A stretch of 64,000 nt of DNA from Anaeramoeba flamelloides (Eukaryota > Metamonada > Anaeramoebidae), in NCBI GenBank assembly GCA_027625915.1, contig JANTQA010000047.1, forward strand, positions 17,484,001-17,548,000. The letters run 5' to 3'. The notes under the pieces were generated by a model that searched no databases, was not told the origin of the DNA, and saw only the letters and a program-made list of their open reading frames with translations. Of the stretch, positions 1-13,588 are shown one piece after another (the stretch's first letter is position 1; every line of letters starts with the position of its first letter). A program made the translations under genes and the position numbers.

Positions 1-1529
1 ATTCTGGCTTCGTGTGGCTAGCAAATCTCATTTATTATTATTTTTACCCAAGGTAAACAAATAATTGTTGATATAAAGATACAATTTAACTTGAAAAAAA
101 ACTCATTTATCGACTTTAGGGGAATAAAATATCATTTTTAAAAGAGTTTATTATTGCCATTTTGAAATTTTCAGTAAAAAGATTATTCCTTTTTTAGATT
201 TTGGATCAATTTACAAAAAAGAAAAAATTGAAAAACATTATTATTTATAGGAAATATCACTTTCTATAATTTCTGTGGTTTTTTATTATCAAATAGCTTT
301 GAAACCATAATTTTATTTTATTAATGCAAGAAAAATAAATCAAATAGACCAGAATATTTTCAGTCATTTTCAAAAAGTAAACACCAATTTTTTTTCTTAT
401 TCTTCAATTTAAAAATTAATTGATATTCAATTATGAATCTACAATCAAGTAGTTTCGGATAATTTCGAATTTTTTCATTTTGGATACCGTTATGTTAGTA
501 ATTAATATAAAGAAAACATAAAGGTGTCCAAATAGACTGACCAGAAATAAAAATTAAAAAGTTGAAAAAGTCAATATTCAGATTTTCATTTTCAAAAATA
601 ATTAAAATAAAACATCCTCCTTTTTAACTTTCCCAATAAATGTCTTCAAGGGTCTTTGGATTTTTGAATTTTATAATTAGGTTTGTAAATCAATTTCTCT
701 AAAGAATGTCATTATTTTCTTTTAAATAAATATTTTTTTGTACTTTATAAACTTTTACTAAAAATATTTTTAAAGATAAAGTATGTAGATGCTAACACGT
801 TTTCAAATTTATGATTCAAGTTAATTGATGAAGGATTTGATTGTTTTTTTAAAAAATTAATTTAATTTTTATGATATAATTTCCATTTTATTTCAAAAAA
901 AGGTTGGAATGACAATTGTGCAGAGAGATCAAAAAAATGAGTGGATTTTTCACATTTCTTGATTATTTTTTTCAACTTGAGAAAATTATAATTTGTTTTA
1001 AATGATCTTTTTTTCTTACTTTCAAAAGCTATTGAGTTTTTCTTCTAAATAATCTTTATTTTTAAATATTAAACTTTTATTTGTTTTACTTAATTTAGAA
1101 AGAAACAAAATTTAAAATAAATCTTTTTATGTTTACTTGCTATTTTTTTTGTTTTACTTTTTTGAGAGAAAAATTATCTTATAAATTACTAATATGATAA
1201 TTACAAATGTTTACAATGGAATAAAATACAATTATGAAAAATTGAAAATATTAAAAAAAAAATAGAGTCTAATTGAATGTAATTGAGTTTTACTGAATTT
1301 AATTGATTAAAAATTAAATTAAGAATTGAAATAAAAATAGCATAGATTATTCTAGAAAAATACAGAAATGATTCCTTAAAGACATATAAAAGAATAAAAA
1401 GGTATTATTTGCTAAAAATCTTTTAAGAGAGAAAAGAAATTTAGAAGATTAAAAAATATCAGATAGCCCAAAAAGAAATAAAACAAAAAAAAAAAAAATT
1501 AGATTAAACGATAAATAAAAATAATAATC
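1..1529. other. Non-coding AT-rich stretch
   Basis: This lies downstream of the DUF362 gene, which ends at 1530. I see only homopolymer A and T runs and AT-rich low-complexity sequence. No coding exon, RNA gene or repeat shared with the rest of the window was recognised. Confidence 0.5.
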
Positions 1530-4500
1530 TTAATCTGTTGAAAGATTTATTTCAACTAATTCAATTCCCTTCCCATTGACTGGATCCAAATTCCTTGTGT
1601 ATTTTCTTTCATATGGATTATTCCAATGTTCATGAATACCTAAACTCTCCAATTGTCCCTGGCCAGATGGGTTATATACGGTACCCGAGGGTGGGTCATT
1701 GGCTAATGCGCCTTCGTGTAAGTAATTATCTATGCAGCCCTTTCTCGAATTTGGAATATGGGGTTCTGTTCTTAAAATATCAAGAGCAACAGAATCAAGG
1801 GCAATGGGATCTTGAGAAATCAAAATACTTGAAGACCAATGGTCATTGAATGGCTCCATTTCGAAGGTAACTGGTGGACAAGGTGCAAAAATTCCATTTA
1901 CAAGGATTGTTTCTGCAGGTCCACCATACAATCCATCAGATATGACAAACAGGGCATTATTGGTCAATTTTGGGTGTCCCAATAAATCAACAAGTGGCGT
2001 GTATGTGCCCATATTCCTTGCAGTGATGTTTACAAATTTATGTAAACTTCTTGGGCACCAATGGCCACTTGAAGTTGCTTCAAAGTCACAGGTAACATCT
2101 GGCCGATAAATACTTCCAAACCAATTCTTGCCACTAAGCGTTACACCCGCCATTGAGTGGCCCCTCAGGTTGTCTATTTCAATAATATAATCAGCTTGAT
2201 TTACAAATGTAGGCAATTTAGTTTGCTTTTGTGCTGGAACCTCAGAATTCGAAAATTGAAGATAAGACGTTGGATCCGGTTGTACTCTTTGGGTTGAACC
2301 CTCTCCCCCACGATTATCAAATAAATTGATATTTGGGAAATATTGACTAAACATTTTTTGGAAGTGGGGCATTATAACTCTCGAGGCATCATAAATATAA
2401 AGATCCTTTTGATCTACACCAACATATTTTGTCAAATGTGTCATCAAGCTTCTTAAAAACTGTGGTGAGACCCCGTTGCCGTTATTATCAATATAATAAC
2501 CATAATCCCCATTCAAATTTAATTTCATGGCAATTGTTTGGCCAGATTTATAACCCACATCTTGTCCATGCTTTCTTTTATTGAAGTCACGAAATAACAT
2601 ATCCCATGAAAGAGCTACATCTTCATTCCCAGTCAAACTCCTAATTGCTTTATCCATCATATTATTGACTTTCGATTGATCTATATATTCGGAATCATAC
2701 CAGTGACCATTTACTCTATTGAGTTTGTTTATTATTTATTTTTCGTTTTTTATTTTTATTTTTATTTTGTGTAAGTCAAAAAAAGAATTAGAAAAAGAAA
2801 AGAAAATGTTTTTTTGATGATTGTTGATTTTTAGAATTAAATTTTTTTTGTTCATCTTATTAATGGTTATTTTCGGATTAAAACATAAACTATTGATATT
2901 TAAACTTTCCAAATAAAGAAGCTTGTTCACTATTTGAAGAAAAAAATGCAAAGATCTTTACAAGCCAAATATAAAGGAATGTTGTCTCTTATTAACTTGG
3001 ATATTCTTTATTGAAATTATGGGGATAAAACGAAATTTTTATAAATGAGTGTTTAAAAGGATTATTTAGAGACTTTGTTCTTAAAAAAGTTAACACAATT
3101 GAATTAGATCATTATTAGGTTTCTTACTTGAGTACTATTCATATCTTATGATCTGTGGAGATTGAAGCACAATAGCATAATCAATAAAAATGATTTAAGT
3201 GGGTAACCACAGTAAAGGAAAATTTTTCACTTTTTTGCAATTTTGAAAAGGATCAGAAAATTAAATTTTTTAATTGGGTTAACTCATTGATTTTTTTATT
3301 TAAAGTACTTCATTCATTAGATTTTTTAAATTTTTTTTTCAAAGTCTCAACGCAATTGCCACAAAAGAATATTGAGTTGAATTGCTTAAAATAATGTTTT
3401 GAATGTTGAGTGACTTATCTTTTATCCTTATCTCAACATTCTTTTTTGGCATTTAATTTTTTCATCATTTTTGAATTTTTTTTCAAGACAACATAAAGCA
3501 ATTAGAAATATTTTTTTTACGAGTGAAATTTGGTATAAATGGATTTTGTTTAAAAAGAAAAACAGCATTACAATTGGGAGAATCACAAAAGGAAATACCA
3601 AGTGGGATTTTAATAGCGAGAAGGATTCCAAAAAATTATAATTAACCCAAAAAATTTCTGGTTCGGGTTTTAAACACTTGGATTTGGTGGAATTGGAGAA
3701 GTGAATATAATTATATTCTATCAAATTTTAAACCACAAAATGTTTATAGGTTTTTGTCTAAGAATCTAAAAATATCTTCTTCCAAAAAAAATATTTATTA
3801 TAAGAAAAAGAAAAATCGAACCAATTTTATCAATTCTTTTCTCTTTTTTTGATTGTTTAGCTTTACAAAAAAAAAAAAATTTAAAGAATCTACAATCACA
3901 TGTCACTAAAATAAAATACTCTTTTCTCATCTCTCTCCAATTTTTATCATATCTTAATGGTGTAGATACCCCCTTAAAATGATGTAAATTAAAGTAAAGC
4001 CAAGATATTGTAATATTTTAGGATTTTTGAGGATTTTGAATTAAACATTTATTTATCTCAAAAACTTCAATATAATTCTTGAACAAAACAAGGCAAATGA
4101 AAAAGCGGTTTTTTGTTTGAAATTGCTACTAGTTCCATCCAAATTGTTTACAAACATATTGGTACAGTTGAAGCAAACTTTAATGTGATTAAAAATAATT
4201 TGTTTGAACTAATAGCATAAAAAAAATTTTCTTTTTGAACCTTTTCCAGACAAATTTCAAATTTGGTAAATAAAAAAATAGTTTTTCATTAAATGACAAA
4301 TTTTCGTAAACAAAATACGAAATATTAAATTTGAACAGGATCTCTTTACTCAACATTTTTTTAAGTCGAAAAATTAGTTTTACAGCTAAAAATAGTATAT
4401 ATGTATGTATTATTTTGAAGGGGGGGGATTAATTTCTTCTCAAATTGGTTAGGTTTTTTTTAATTTTAGAAATTAAAAAAAAAAATTAAAATTTTCTTCT

Positions 4501-7500
4501 TATTTATAAAATCAAAAAAAACCTAACGGTAAATAAGAGGGATTAAAAAATACTTGTGTAAATTACAATAAAGAATAAATTACCTCTTTTTTATTTATTT
4601 ATTGTGAGAAAGGAGTAATCAAAGAAAATTTACTAAATAAAAAAAGAGAAGAAGAAAAATAATTAAAACATTAAAGTAAAAAAATATTATATCATTTACA
4701 TGAACAAAAATTACCTTTTTTTTTCAATTCATTTATTAATCATAATAATCCTTTATCTCATAATCCAGAAAGTTTTCTGATAAGGGAAGAATCATCATGA
4801 TGAAAAAAAATAATTTAGTAATTTTTATCAGTGTACAATACTAATTAAAAAAAATTCAACAGATGGTTTGTGATACATTTAAAAAAAAAATCACAATGAA
4901 AAAAGATGAAATTTTTAGAAAAAAAGCAGCAAAGTACAAAACATAATTTCCAGTTTAAATCGTTAGGATATCTAATTTTGAATACAACTATGTTGGTTTT
5001 AAAGTGTCGATCTTTGGTACTTTTTGAGATCTCAAGGGTTTTTTTTTTTTTTTCATTTTTTTCATTTCTCAAATGAGTTATTTTTTTCTCAAGAATGTTA
5101 CAAAATCTTTACTCAGTTAAATACAGTGGGTTAGAATCTAACCACAAATTAGCTTAAATCGAAATAAATTGATTTTGTACTGAAAGAAATTTTTTTGTTT
5201 AAAAGTAAACTATTTTTCAGTCAAAGGGGCCCAGTTGTAATGGGTATAATACACGTGTTTAAAGGGTTTGCATAGATATTAGAAGAAAAATTTTATTTTT
5301 GAAATTTTCAAAATTGAAATCATTTTTTCACATTTTTGTTTTTTTTTTTCGATTTTTTTTCAACACTTAATTCAGTTTGCTAAAAAATTTTTTATTGCAA
5401 GATCAATAGTCACTTGGTAAAAACGTGTTATTCTAATGCCATTGAAACCATGTAAATATTGTTGAGAAATCTATTGATTTCTATTGCAATTCAATTCGAT
5501 CTTTGATCTTGATATTTGTTTAATAAATGTGAAAAATTTTCACTTAATTTTCATTTCCTTTTTCAAATAGAGACCACAAATACCAACAAACTTTGTTTGG
5601 GGGCTTGGTTTCTAAAAGAAAGGTATGGAAAATGAAGTGAAAAATGTTTCATATTTATTATTCAAATACCAGTAGAAGTTCAAAACGAACATCCTTGTTT
5701 TTCTCAATGTGGCCCTAAGAATTTGAGTTTTTCAATTTTTAAGAAAAGCTATTGATTAATTAGTTTTCTTTCAGACATATATCAACATTTCTTTGAAGTG
5801 TATTATTCTCTTTATTTCTTATTTGTTCTTCAAAGGTCAATTATATAAAATAATTGATATTTGAAAAAAACGTTGGGCCCCTTTGACTGAAACAGAGTTT
5901 AGATGAAATTTAACTACTTCGTTTGCAATTTACCAAGTTTTCTTCAAATGTTTTGATACAATTTCATTTAAATTGTGAAGGAATGTTCATCCAAATATTC
6001 TTCAATTTAGCTCAAAAAATCATTTTACCTGGAATTTTTAATGAAAAATTCAGAAGAAGAAAATTTTAGATACGTAAAACTCGAAAATCCTTCTGAAGAA
6101 ACTTGGGGAAATATTTGAAAAATAATCACGATTTTATTGCTATAGAAATGACAATCGTTTAAAACACTCTCAATAAACAACCCTTACTTTTAAAAGATCG
6201 CGTTCACTAAAAATTTTGACCATTAATTTACTTGAATTGTTTTATTGTTATCACAAATCATAAGAATTCTTTGACAAAAGGAATTGTGATTTTCTCTTCT
6301 TTTTTTATTTTTTTTTGATTTTTACTTTGGTTCCTTTGTTTTTTTGATTTTGGTTACATTGTTTATTTTTGTTTTTTCTTGAATTGAAGTTCCCAATAAT
6401 GCTTTAGGGGAATCTATTGGCTTTATTGAATTTTTGAACTAAATACACATAATCAAACGTTCTTCACATTTGGTTATTTTTATTTATTTTTATTGTTTCT
6501 TTCAGAAACCATTTTTTAGTATCAAGATAAATTGTTGATCAATGTAAATTGGATTGGGGTTATGGGGAAAGGTTTTGAGAAGTTAGATTGACTACCAATA
6601 ACCTCAAAGAAAATAAAATTTGCAGATACACTCAAATAGTTGTTTTATCAATAATTTTTTTTTTGTTCAAAAAAGAAAAAAGCGAGCTTTATTTTAGTAA
6701 ATGGGAATTAGAATAATTTATTCAATACAAAACCAAATACTTTTTCAAGCTTTTGGTTTATTTTTACCAAACCAGAAAAATAACAACGAAAAATTCCTAC
6801 AATTTTTGATTTTACTTCATTTTGATTTAATAAAACAATTTTTAGATCCTCTCAACTTAACCTACAAAACAAAAGCAAAACATGGAATTTATCAACAGTG
6901 TAACAAGGTTCTACAAATTGTTTGAAAGGAAAATTTTCTCAAAAAGTACACATTTGCCCAACATTCTTTTTCATTTTTTGAGTAACAAGTAAGGAAAAAT
7001 TCTGAAAAAATTGTATTTTTTCCTTCTTAGATCCCACCGAATAAATATTTTTGAGATTAACCAACATCAGTTACAGTCATGAAAGATACTAAATACTTTA
7101 TTTAAATTGTCAACGTAGTCTTTAAGCATTTGGAAATTTAAAACAAGATAGATTAATTTTTTTTTTCAATTTTGATTTTTTGAAATTGAGATCAATTAAA
7201 ACTTTGTTTCATCTAATTTTTTTTTGAGAGATAGATAATTGTTAAAAGTTTTTTATTTGTTGTTATTTAGAATTTTTCGAAATTGAGTTCCCTATGAAAT
7301 TTTTTTTCGTTAATTAAATTTTTTGTTTTAAGTTCCTCGATACTTTTTTTTTGTTTATTGGATTTTTTTTAAATGCTTTAAGACTTTTTTTTACAATTGA
7401 ATTTTTTGTCAATTAGATCTGAAGAAATTTTTTTTTTTCTTACATTTTGTAATTAAGATCCAGAATTTTTTTTTCAGAAGGATTGGTTTTTTGAATTAAA

Positions 7501-8171
7501 AACCCTGTGAACCTTTTTTTTGTTCAGTGGATTTTTTTTAAATCAGACGAATTTGTTTTTTGTTCTTTGAATTTTTTCAACCAAAAGAAGAAGAATTTCA
7601 GAAAATCATTTTTAGTGACAAGCCGCTCATTGAGTATAGAGCAAAGTCGAGGAAAGCGGCTGTAGCCTTTAGGTCGATTTATAAATTGTTAAATGGTGTT
7701 TTATAAATAAAGTGGGATTTCGTTTCCCAACTGATAATGAATTTACGGTGTTTTGAAAATTCTTGTATTTGGCAATGAAAACTAGTCAACTTTTTATTTT
7801 AATGTTGAGAAAGGTGATAAAATCAAAAAAAAAAAGTGATAATTGAGATCAGAACTCCTTATTTGAAAAACAGAATCGTAATTTAAGAATTGAATAATTT
7901 AACCAAATGTTCCCCAAGCAACAAAAAATTCTTTAACTAAGAAAAAAAACAATTAGAAAAAAACAATAAAAAAAGAAAATAAAGATCAATACCCATCCCA
8001 TGTTGTTGCATCTCGATTAATTACCCAAACAACCCGTCCATTGTTAATCCCAAAACCTTTTCCGAGTGGTTCGTTTATTGGTTTTCCAACAGGTGGATCA
8101 CATACAATCGAATTCACTTTCAAATAAAAACAACAAATTATTAAGAACAGTGTTACAAAATATTTTTTCAT
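1530..8171 (-). CDS. Secreted DUF362-family protein, two exons split by a 5.3-kb intron
   Basis: Exon 1 is 8171-7993 and exon 2 is 2715-1530, giving 454 aa and a TAA stop. The donor is GTATTG at 7992, the acceptor is ..CAATAG ending at 2716, and the split codon GG|A keeps frame. Exon 1 starts with a signal-peptide-like segment (Lys-Lys then about 15 hydrophobic residues) followed by GRVVWVINRDATTWDG. Exon 2 continues with a WYD motif and family-typical stretches: SGKNWFGSI, an ISDGLYGGP-like segment, SQDPIALDSVALDIL and DNYLHEGALANDPPSG. These match the bacterial DUF362 proteins in which GRVVW..DATxWDG is followed closely by WWDD; the function of that family is not well established. Neither exon covers the family alone, so the join is well supported. 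The family is mainly bacterial, which suggests lateral transfer followed by intron gain (inference). The intron holds repeat EF copy 1 and MITE A copy 1. Confidence 0.87.
4440..4560 (+). repeat. C-family foldback fragment
   Basis: The sequence starts with TTAGGTTTTTTTTAATTTTAG and ends with AAAAAAACCTAACGGTAAATA, so the two ends are inverted copies of each other. The same TTAGG..CCTAACGG arrangement recurs at 37050-37572, 46150-46620 and 51410-51783. Confidence 0.5.
4790..7690 (+). repeat. EF interspersed element, copy 1, interrupted by MITE A
   Basis: The left part (4790-5200) is collinear with 17030-17440 and with the reverse complement of about 49940-50380. The right part (about 7140-7690) is collinear with 17540-17960. 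Shared landmarks are an ATGATGAAAAATAATTT-like start, TTTTTGAGATCTC followed by a T run, a series of about 50-bp T-rich repeats, and a terminal stem (AGCCGCT..AGCGGCT at 7622-7665). A MITE sits at 5206-5901, and about 1.2 kb more (5902-7120) is absent from copy 2. No coding capacity is seen, so class is unknown. Confidence 0.7.
5206..5901 (+). mobile_element. Tc1/mariner-like MITE, family A copy 1
   Basis: The terminal inverted repeats read TAAACTATTTTTCAGTCAAA at the left and, on the opposite strand, TAAACTCTGTTTCAGTCAAA at the right, followed by GG(G)GCCC. The whole element is the reverse complement of 40679-41386, with similarity along its length. It is flanked by TA, which is the target duplication of Tc1/mariner elements. 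There is no transposase frame, so it is non-autonomous. Confidence 0.85.
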
Positions 8172-9801
8172 TTGAGAAAAAAAAACTAAAAATAAACAAT
8201 AATTTGTAAATTGTTGTTTAAATATCCAAATTTGATCTTCTTACAGAATTCTTTTTCATTCAAATTACTTCTGATGTTTTTTCTAATTGGAAAAAAGAAC
8301 CAGACTTTTGTTATTAATCTCAAGTTTTTAAGGGAGGAACGACTCAACATAAATCAGAAAAGTTGACAGTTGCAACATTTAGTACAATAGTTCATTAAAT
8401 TCTCGTTTCTTTGTCTCTATCTCAAAGAAAACTTGTTAAAAATATAAAAAAAGCAAAAGATTATTTCTGGTTAGAGAACAAACCAAATAGTTTTTCCTTT
8501 GACTCCTTCTCAAAATCTTACGTGTAAAAAAAATATCGGCTGACTGTAGAACTAAAAGAAACAAATTAATAGGAAGAAAACAACATCTAAACAAGAAATA
8601 GGGTTATTTAAATACAGTTAAAAAAAGAATTAAAAAGATATTGAAAGATTAAAATGTAATTTTTTGAGAAAAAAAAATTCGAAATAGATCATTTTTTGAA
8701 TTTTAATAAGAAAATAAGTTTATTCTCACAAATTTTGTCAAAATATGGCAAAAATGTTTGAAACAAATATTTAATATTATTGATCCTATGGCATATAAAT
8801 CAAAAATCTAACCTCAAAAGACAATTTAAATCTGAACCAAGTATCTATAAGTGGTTTCTGGTGTTTCAATTAATCAAGTCTGAAAAAAAAACATTAATTA
8901 AATTTTAGTTCTGGTTTAAAAGTTTGTTCACATGACTTATTGACACCATTGCAACAAAAAAATTTTCAAAAAATCTCAAAACGAAAAAGTACAACAAGGA
9001 AAAGAGAAATCTCTTTTAAAAGATAAGAATGTATTTTCCTACAAAGTTCAATCGATTTTTTTGAAATTAATTTTTCTCAAAATTATATTTAATTAACCCT
9101 AACTTCACACTATTCTTATTGTGTTAAAACCATGTGTTAATATGTGTTTTAATATTTATCTTTATTAGTAGTTTATAATATAAATTAATTCGAAATAAAT
9201 TAAGAACTTTTAAAGATTCAATTTATATTTTAACAAATTTTATCATTCTACTTTCAACAACAATTCTCGATAAATTATATTTTGAAGGCAAACTAATTTT
9301 ACAGAGTTTTTAACATTTAACAGCAATAAAATGCTTCTTGAAAGCTAAAGTAAAAAAATATCAAAAAAGAAAAATGTCACTAAAATTTTCAAATATTTTT
9401 TTGAATTTATTAATATGTAAAGAATTCACAAAAACTCCTTTTAAAAAGATATTTATTCAATTTTAATTTTCATTTTCATTACTAAAATAACTTATTTTCT
9501 TTTTTTTTTATTTTTTTTTTTTTTGGGGGGGGTCCCTTTTGAATTACAAACGATGTTTTTAATAGCATCCATATACTAATATGGTTTTTCTAATTTTTTA
9601 TTTTTTAATATTTTGAAATTATAACTCTAACTTTCAAATCATAGAACGAAATTATGAAATATTCTGAAAAAAATTAACAGTTATTTATACTAACTAAATT
9701 ATGTTTATAATAACAAATTTTATTATCAATGACAATAATTAGAAGTGAATTTTTATATTTCTGAAGGATTTTTTTGCATTTTCTTTTTCTTTATTTTAAT
9801 A

Positions 9802-10368
9802 TAAATACACTCAATTTCATTAAAAATTTCCCATTCAAAAATTAAAAAATCAATTTTTTTAAACGAAAAAACTGAAATAAGATTGTTTGGAAATATGAGA
9901 AATAATAAACTTCGTATTAGTGTATGATCCATGAAATAAATGCATGAATAGACTTATAAATTTCAAAAAAAGTAAAAATGTTAAAAAAAAATTTTTGACC
10001 TTTCATTGGAATGCCTCGTACAAAATTCTCAATTTCTTTAGGAAATTCAAATTTTTGAGAATAAGATTTTTAAATAATAAGTGTCTGATTTTTAAAAGAA
10101 ACTACATAGAATCACTTTTTTTAATGTTAATTTTGAGTTTCAACATTTTTTTTTATCAAATTTAACTTTTTAAAAAAATAAAAATAAAAAAGAAAGCAAA
10201 AAAAGCAAATATATATATATATATATATTAATTGTACAAAATTGAGAAAAAATGATTGATCTAAAAACATCAAATAATATATTGAGAAAAATAATGAATT
10301 AAAATCATAGAATATGGCCTCTTTCTTCAATAAAACTGGGACACTGTTACTAAAAAAACTCTATTTTA
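9802..10368 (+). mobile_element. Tc1/mariner-like MITE, family B copy 1 (diverged)
   Basis: This is collinear with 40090-40664. Shared blocks are GATTGTTT.GAA.., AACTTCGTATTAG, AAAATTCTCAATTTCTTT, TTGGAGTTTCAA(A)CA-like sequence, an internal (TA)n tract (10209-10228 here) and AATTAAAATCATAGA.TATG near the right end. The right terminus is a degraded form of the CTTTGACTGAAAAAGAGTTTA repeat. No open reading frame is preserved. Confidence 0.7.
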
Positions 10369-10951
10369 GGATTTATTAAAGTTTTTAAAAAGTTTTGTCT
10401 CAGATTAAACTTGTAAATGTTAAAAAATATATTTGAAAAATAAAATAAAAAAATAACTTTTTTCAAGAGTTTCTAGATCTCTATGATGTATTATTTTGAG
10501 AATTTCAAAAAAAAATATTCATTTCATATTATTTATTCTTTTAAATGTTTTCAAACTAATTTATGATTTTTTTTCAATTCCAATTAAACATCATTTCAAA
10601 AATTGTGACTTTCCGGAAATATAAATTGGAAAAAAAAACTTACCCTTTAATATTCAAGAAAACCAAATAATTAATTATGATATATAATTAACTTGAAAAT
10701 CTTTCTAAATCTATTAAAACCTGATATATTAAAAATTAAAAACAATAAAACCAATAATTAAAAAACAGTGTGTAACAATTTTTAAAATGTGGCTTATCGA
10801 TTTTTTATTACTGAACTTTCACTGAAAAAAATTAACAACAAGATTTATTGTTTAGAATTAAATGAATTTTGAAAGATCTTAAATAGTCGAAATTGTTTTT
10901 ATGATTATTTGTATTTTCGAAGACGCTTTGTTTTTTCCAGCTGATCTTGAT

Positions 10952-10952
<1 letters not shown>

Positions 10953-10986
<34 letters not shown>
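10953..10986 (+). repeat. 34-bp poly(A) tract
   Basis: This is an uninterrupted run of A, the longest in the window. It could be the tail of an old retroposed sequence, but no matching body upstream was recognised. Confidence 0.8.
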
Positions 10987-10988
<2 letters not shown>

Positions 10989-13588
10989 ATATTTTGACAA
11001 AAAAAGAAAAGAAAAGAAAAACAAAAAATTGGAAAGAAAATCTAAAATATGAAATAAAAAAAAAATAAATCTGATCAAGAAATTGATATTATTTTTTTGA
11101 TAAAAATATGGATAAAACCTTGAAACAACTTCCATTAATAGTATAAAGTGAGTCAAAATATTTGAAAAATAGTTTACTATTAAAAAATATTATATTATTT
11201 GAAATTATGTTATTTGATAAATAGGAAATGAGTTGCCAAATATTATATTTTTTTTTTTGAATCATTTTAAAATTCATCATCAATATGTCCCTACGACCAA
11301 AAAAAACATAAAAAATTGAAAAATGATCAAATGCTACCATTAATACAATTAAAAAAACTAAATGAAATAATAAAAATAAATAAAGTTTCAATTTAACTTT
11401 TATTTTGAAACTATTTTTTGCCAAAATCATTAAATTCGAACTTAAAATTATGCCTATTTTTAGATCAACTTTCTTGTTTTAACTCATTTACTAAAACAAA
11501 TTCTAAATTATGGGGAATTTTATTTTCACAAAAGGAACTAATTTGGTCTTCAAATGTTTTTTTTCTATTTTTAAATGGTAAAATTAAAAAAAGGTTAAAC
11601 TAAAAAGATAAACTCTCTGTAAAAGCATTCTAATTTAATATATTAACTTATTCTTAGATTTCAAACTTTTCTCAGCCTCAATTTTTCAAAAAAAAATAAA
11701 AAAGTGCACAGTAATTTCAAAAAATATTTTCGATATTCAAAAGTTGAGATTGTTTTTATTCTAAAAAAAATTATCACAGTGGTTAATGGAATTAAGTTAT
11801 AAGGTTAGATTTCGAAAAATATTAATCAGAAAAAAATAGTACTTAATTTTATTAAGGACATATACAATTTAATAAATTTTGTGTTAATTAAATAATATTT
11901 AAAATTATAAAAATAATTATTTTTTGAAAGACAAGATCTTCAAAAAAACAATTAATTTTGAAAAATGAAACAAAAGAAAGAAATAAATCCAATGAGTATC
12001 TCAAAAGATAATAAACTCTTTTTCAGATAAAAGGGTACAAAAATATTTAAGAATTATTTATAATTAAATCAAATTAATTGTATAATCATATTAAAATATA
12101 AACAACTCTTTAAAACATAAAAAAACACTCAAATAAATATTTAAAACACATTAAAACAGAACAATAAAAATTAAAATTCAATATTATTCAAATTGATGCA
12201 CCCTTTTATTTGAAATGAGAAATCTCATTTTGAAAATTGTAAAGAAAAAAAATTATGAAATCAATAACAATCTTTGAACAAGGCACATTGAGAAAAAGTT
12301 CTTGACATTTTATTGATAATTCTTTACAAGCCAAATTTTTGGTCTTTAAAGTCTCGTTTGCGATTAAAGTCGAAATTCATCTGGGTATTTTGTTGGAATT
12401 GTTTTTTTCTTAATTTTATCTTTTTCCTTTTTTCCATGCATCAATCTAATAATGGTATTTCTTAATTAAAATATATAACTCATTCGAAATCAAACTTAAA
12501 CTATTTCCATTGGAAGGTTATTTCAAAATTGGTTTCTTCTTATCTTGTTTTTTTCTTTTCCAAGTGTTCAATATCCGATAAATAAAAAAAAACAAAAAAT
12601 GAAAAAAATGAATTAGTAATATGAAAATCACCAATAAGTAATTCTCTTATTAAAAATCAAATCCAATAGTATTGATGATTTGAGAGGTGTTACCTTTTGT
12701 TTGAAAAAGAGTTTATTTCATTTAGTTTTGATTTGGTTGGTGGGTTAAATAAACATTATAATAGATATACCTTATTAATTTTGTAAGAATAATTAATCAT
12801 CAAAACCTATTATATTAATAGATCTAACTAACGATAAAAATACTGAGGATAATCCTAATCATTAAATTCCTACTAAATTTTTAATTTTCTTTGGTTAAAA
12901 CAACCGCTGGCCCAATTCCTGTTTTTATAACAAAATATTTCAAATTAAAAATATTTCACTAATAAGGTATACTTACAATCACAGATCTCAAGATTGTATA
13001 TTAACCTTTTTTTTTCTCAAACAAATACTATCCTTTTAAATGTTAGGGTAAGACTTTTCAATTAGAGTAAGACTATTATTCATTAACAGTTTCACTTTTT
13101 TTATTGATTTTTTCTTGGATGAGTGAACCATAGCGTTTATTTTCGCTGTTTTTCGTTTCATTTTTATTATTCAAAGTGCAACCTTAAAAAGAATTTCACC
13201 TTTTCTCTATTTTATAACATTTCGTGGTTTGTGAAGTATCCGCGATAAGATCGAAGTAATACTAAATAAAAATAACGATTTATTGATAATATTGCATTTT
13301 TTTTATCATACCATCAAATACTTTTTATTACTATTTTTTTACGATTTTTTACCAAAGAAGTATTCTTTACTTTTGAATTTTATATGAAAGATATAAAAAG
13401 GGTGTGCTTGTCTTTAAATCGAAAAAAAATTAAAAGAGATTTTATGGCATTTATTTATTTATTTGTTATTTTTTTTGATTTGATAAATTTCAATTTCACT
13501 TTTAATTTATAAAAAAGTTGATTTTAATTGGAAAATTTGTTTACGTGTAACTATATAATATATAAATAAAATTAATTGTATCACATTA

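Larger units (their letters stand above)
2716..7992 (-). other. 5277-bp intron of the DUF362 gene
   Basis: The intron is bounded by GT at 7992-7991 and AG at 2717-2716 on the minus strand. It contains a foldback/A-rich C-family fragment near 4440-4560, the interrupted EF element 4790-7690 and MITE A at 5206-5901. I see no nested coding exon. The open frames inside it are short and of low complexity. Confidence 0.8.
8172..13588. other. Intergenic region with MITE B copy 1 and homopolymer tracts
   Basis: This region separates the start of the DUF362 gene from the 3' end of the fukutin-like gene. It contains MITE B copy 1 (9802-10368), a poly-T/poly-G tract near 9490-9531 and a run of 34 A at 10953-10986. 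Open frames near 10905-11430 are Phe/Leu/Lys low-complexity and look non-coding. Promoter elements for the DUF362 gene would lie just above 8171, but I cannot define any. Confidence 0.5.

Noticed and set aside
1530-8171. DUF362 gene as bacterial contamination
   Set aside because: It is split by an intron with working GT..AG ends, has the same base composition as its surroundings, and its intron holds repeats found elsewhere in the window.
10905-11430. Two overlapping minus-strand frames of 83 and 113 codons
   Set aside because: Phe/Leu/Ile/Lys low-complexity, one running through the poly(A) tract; typical chance frames in AT-rich DNA.
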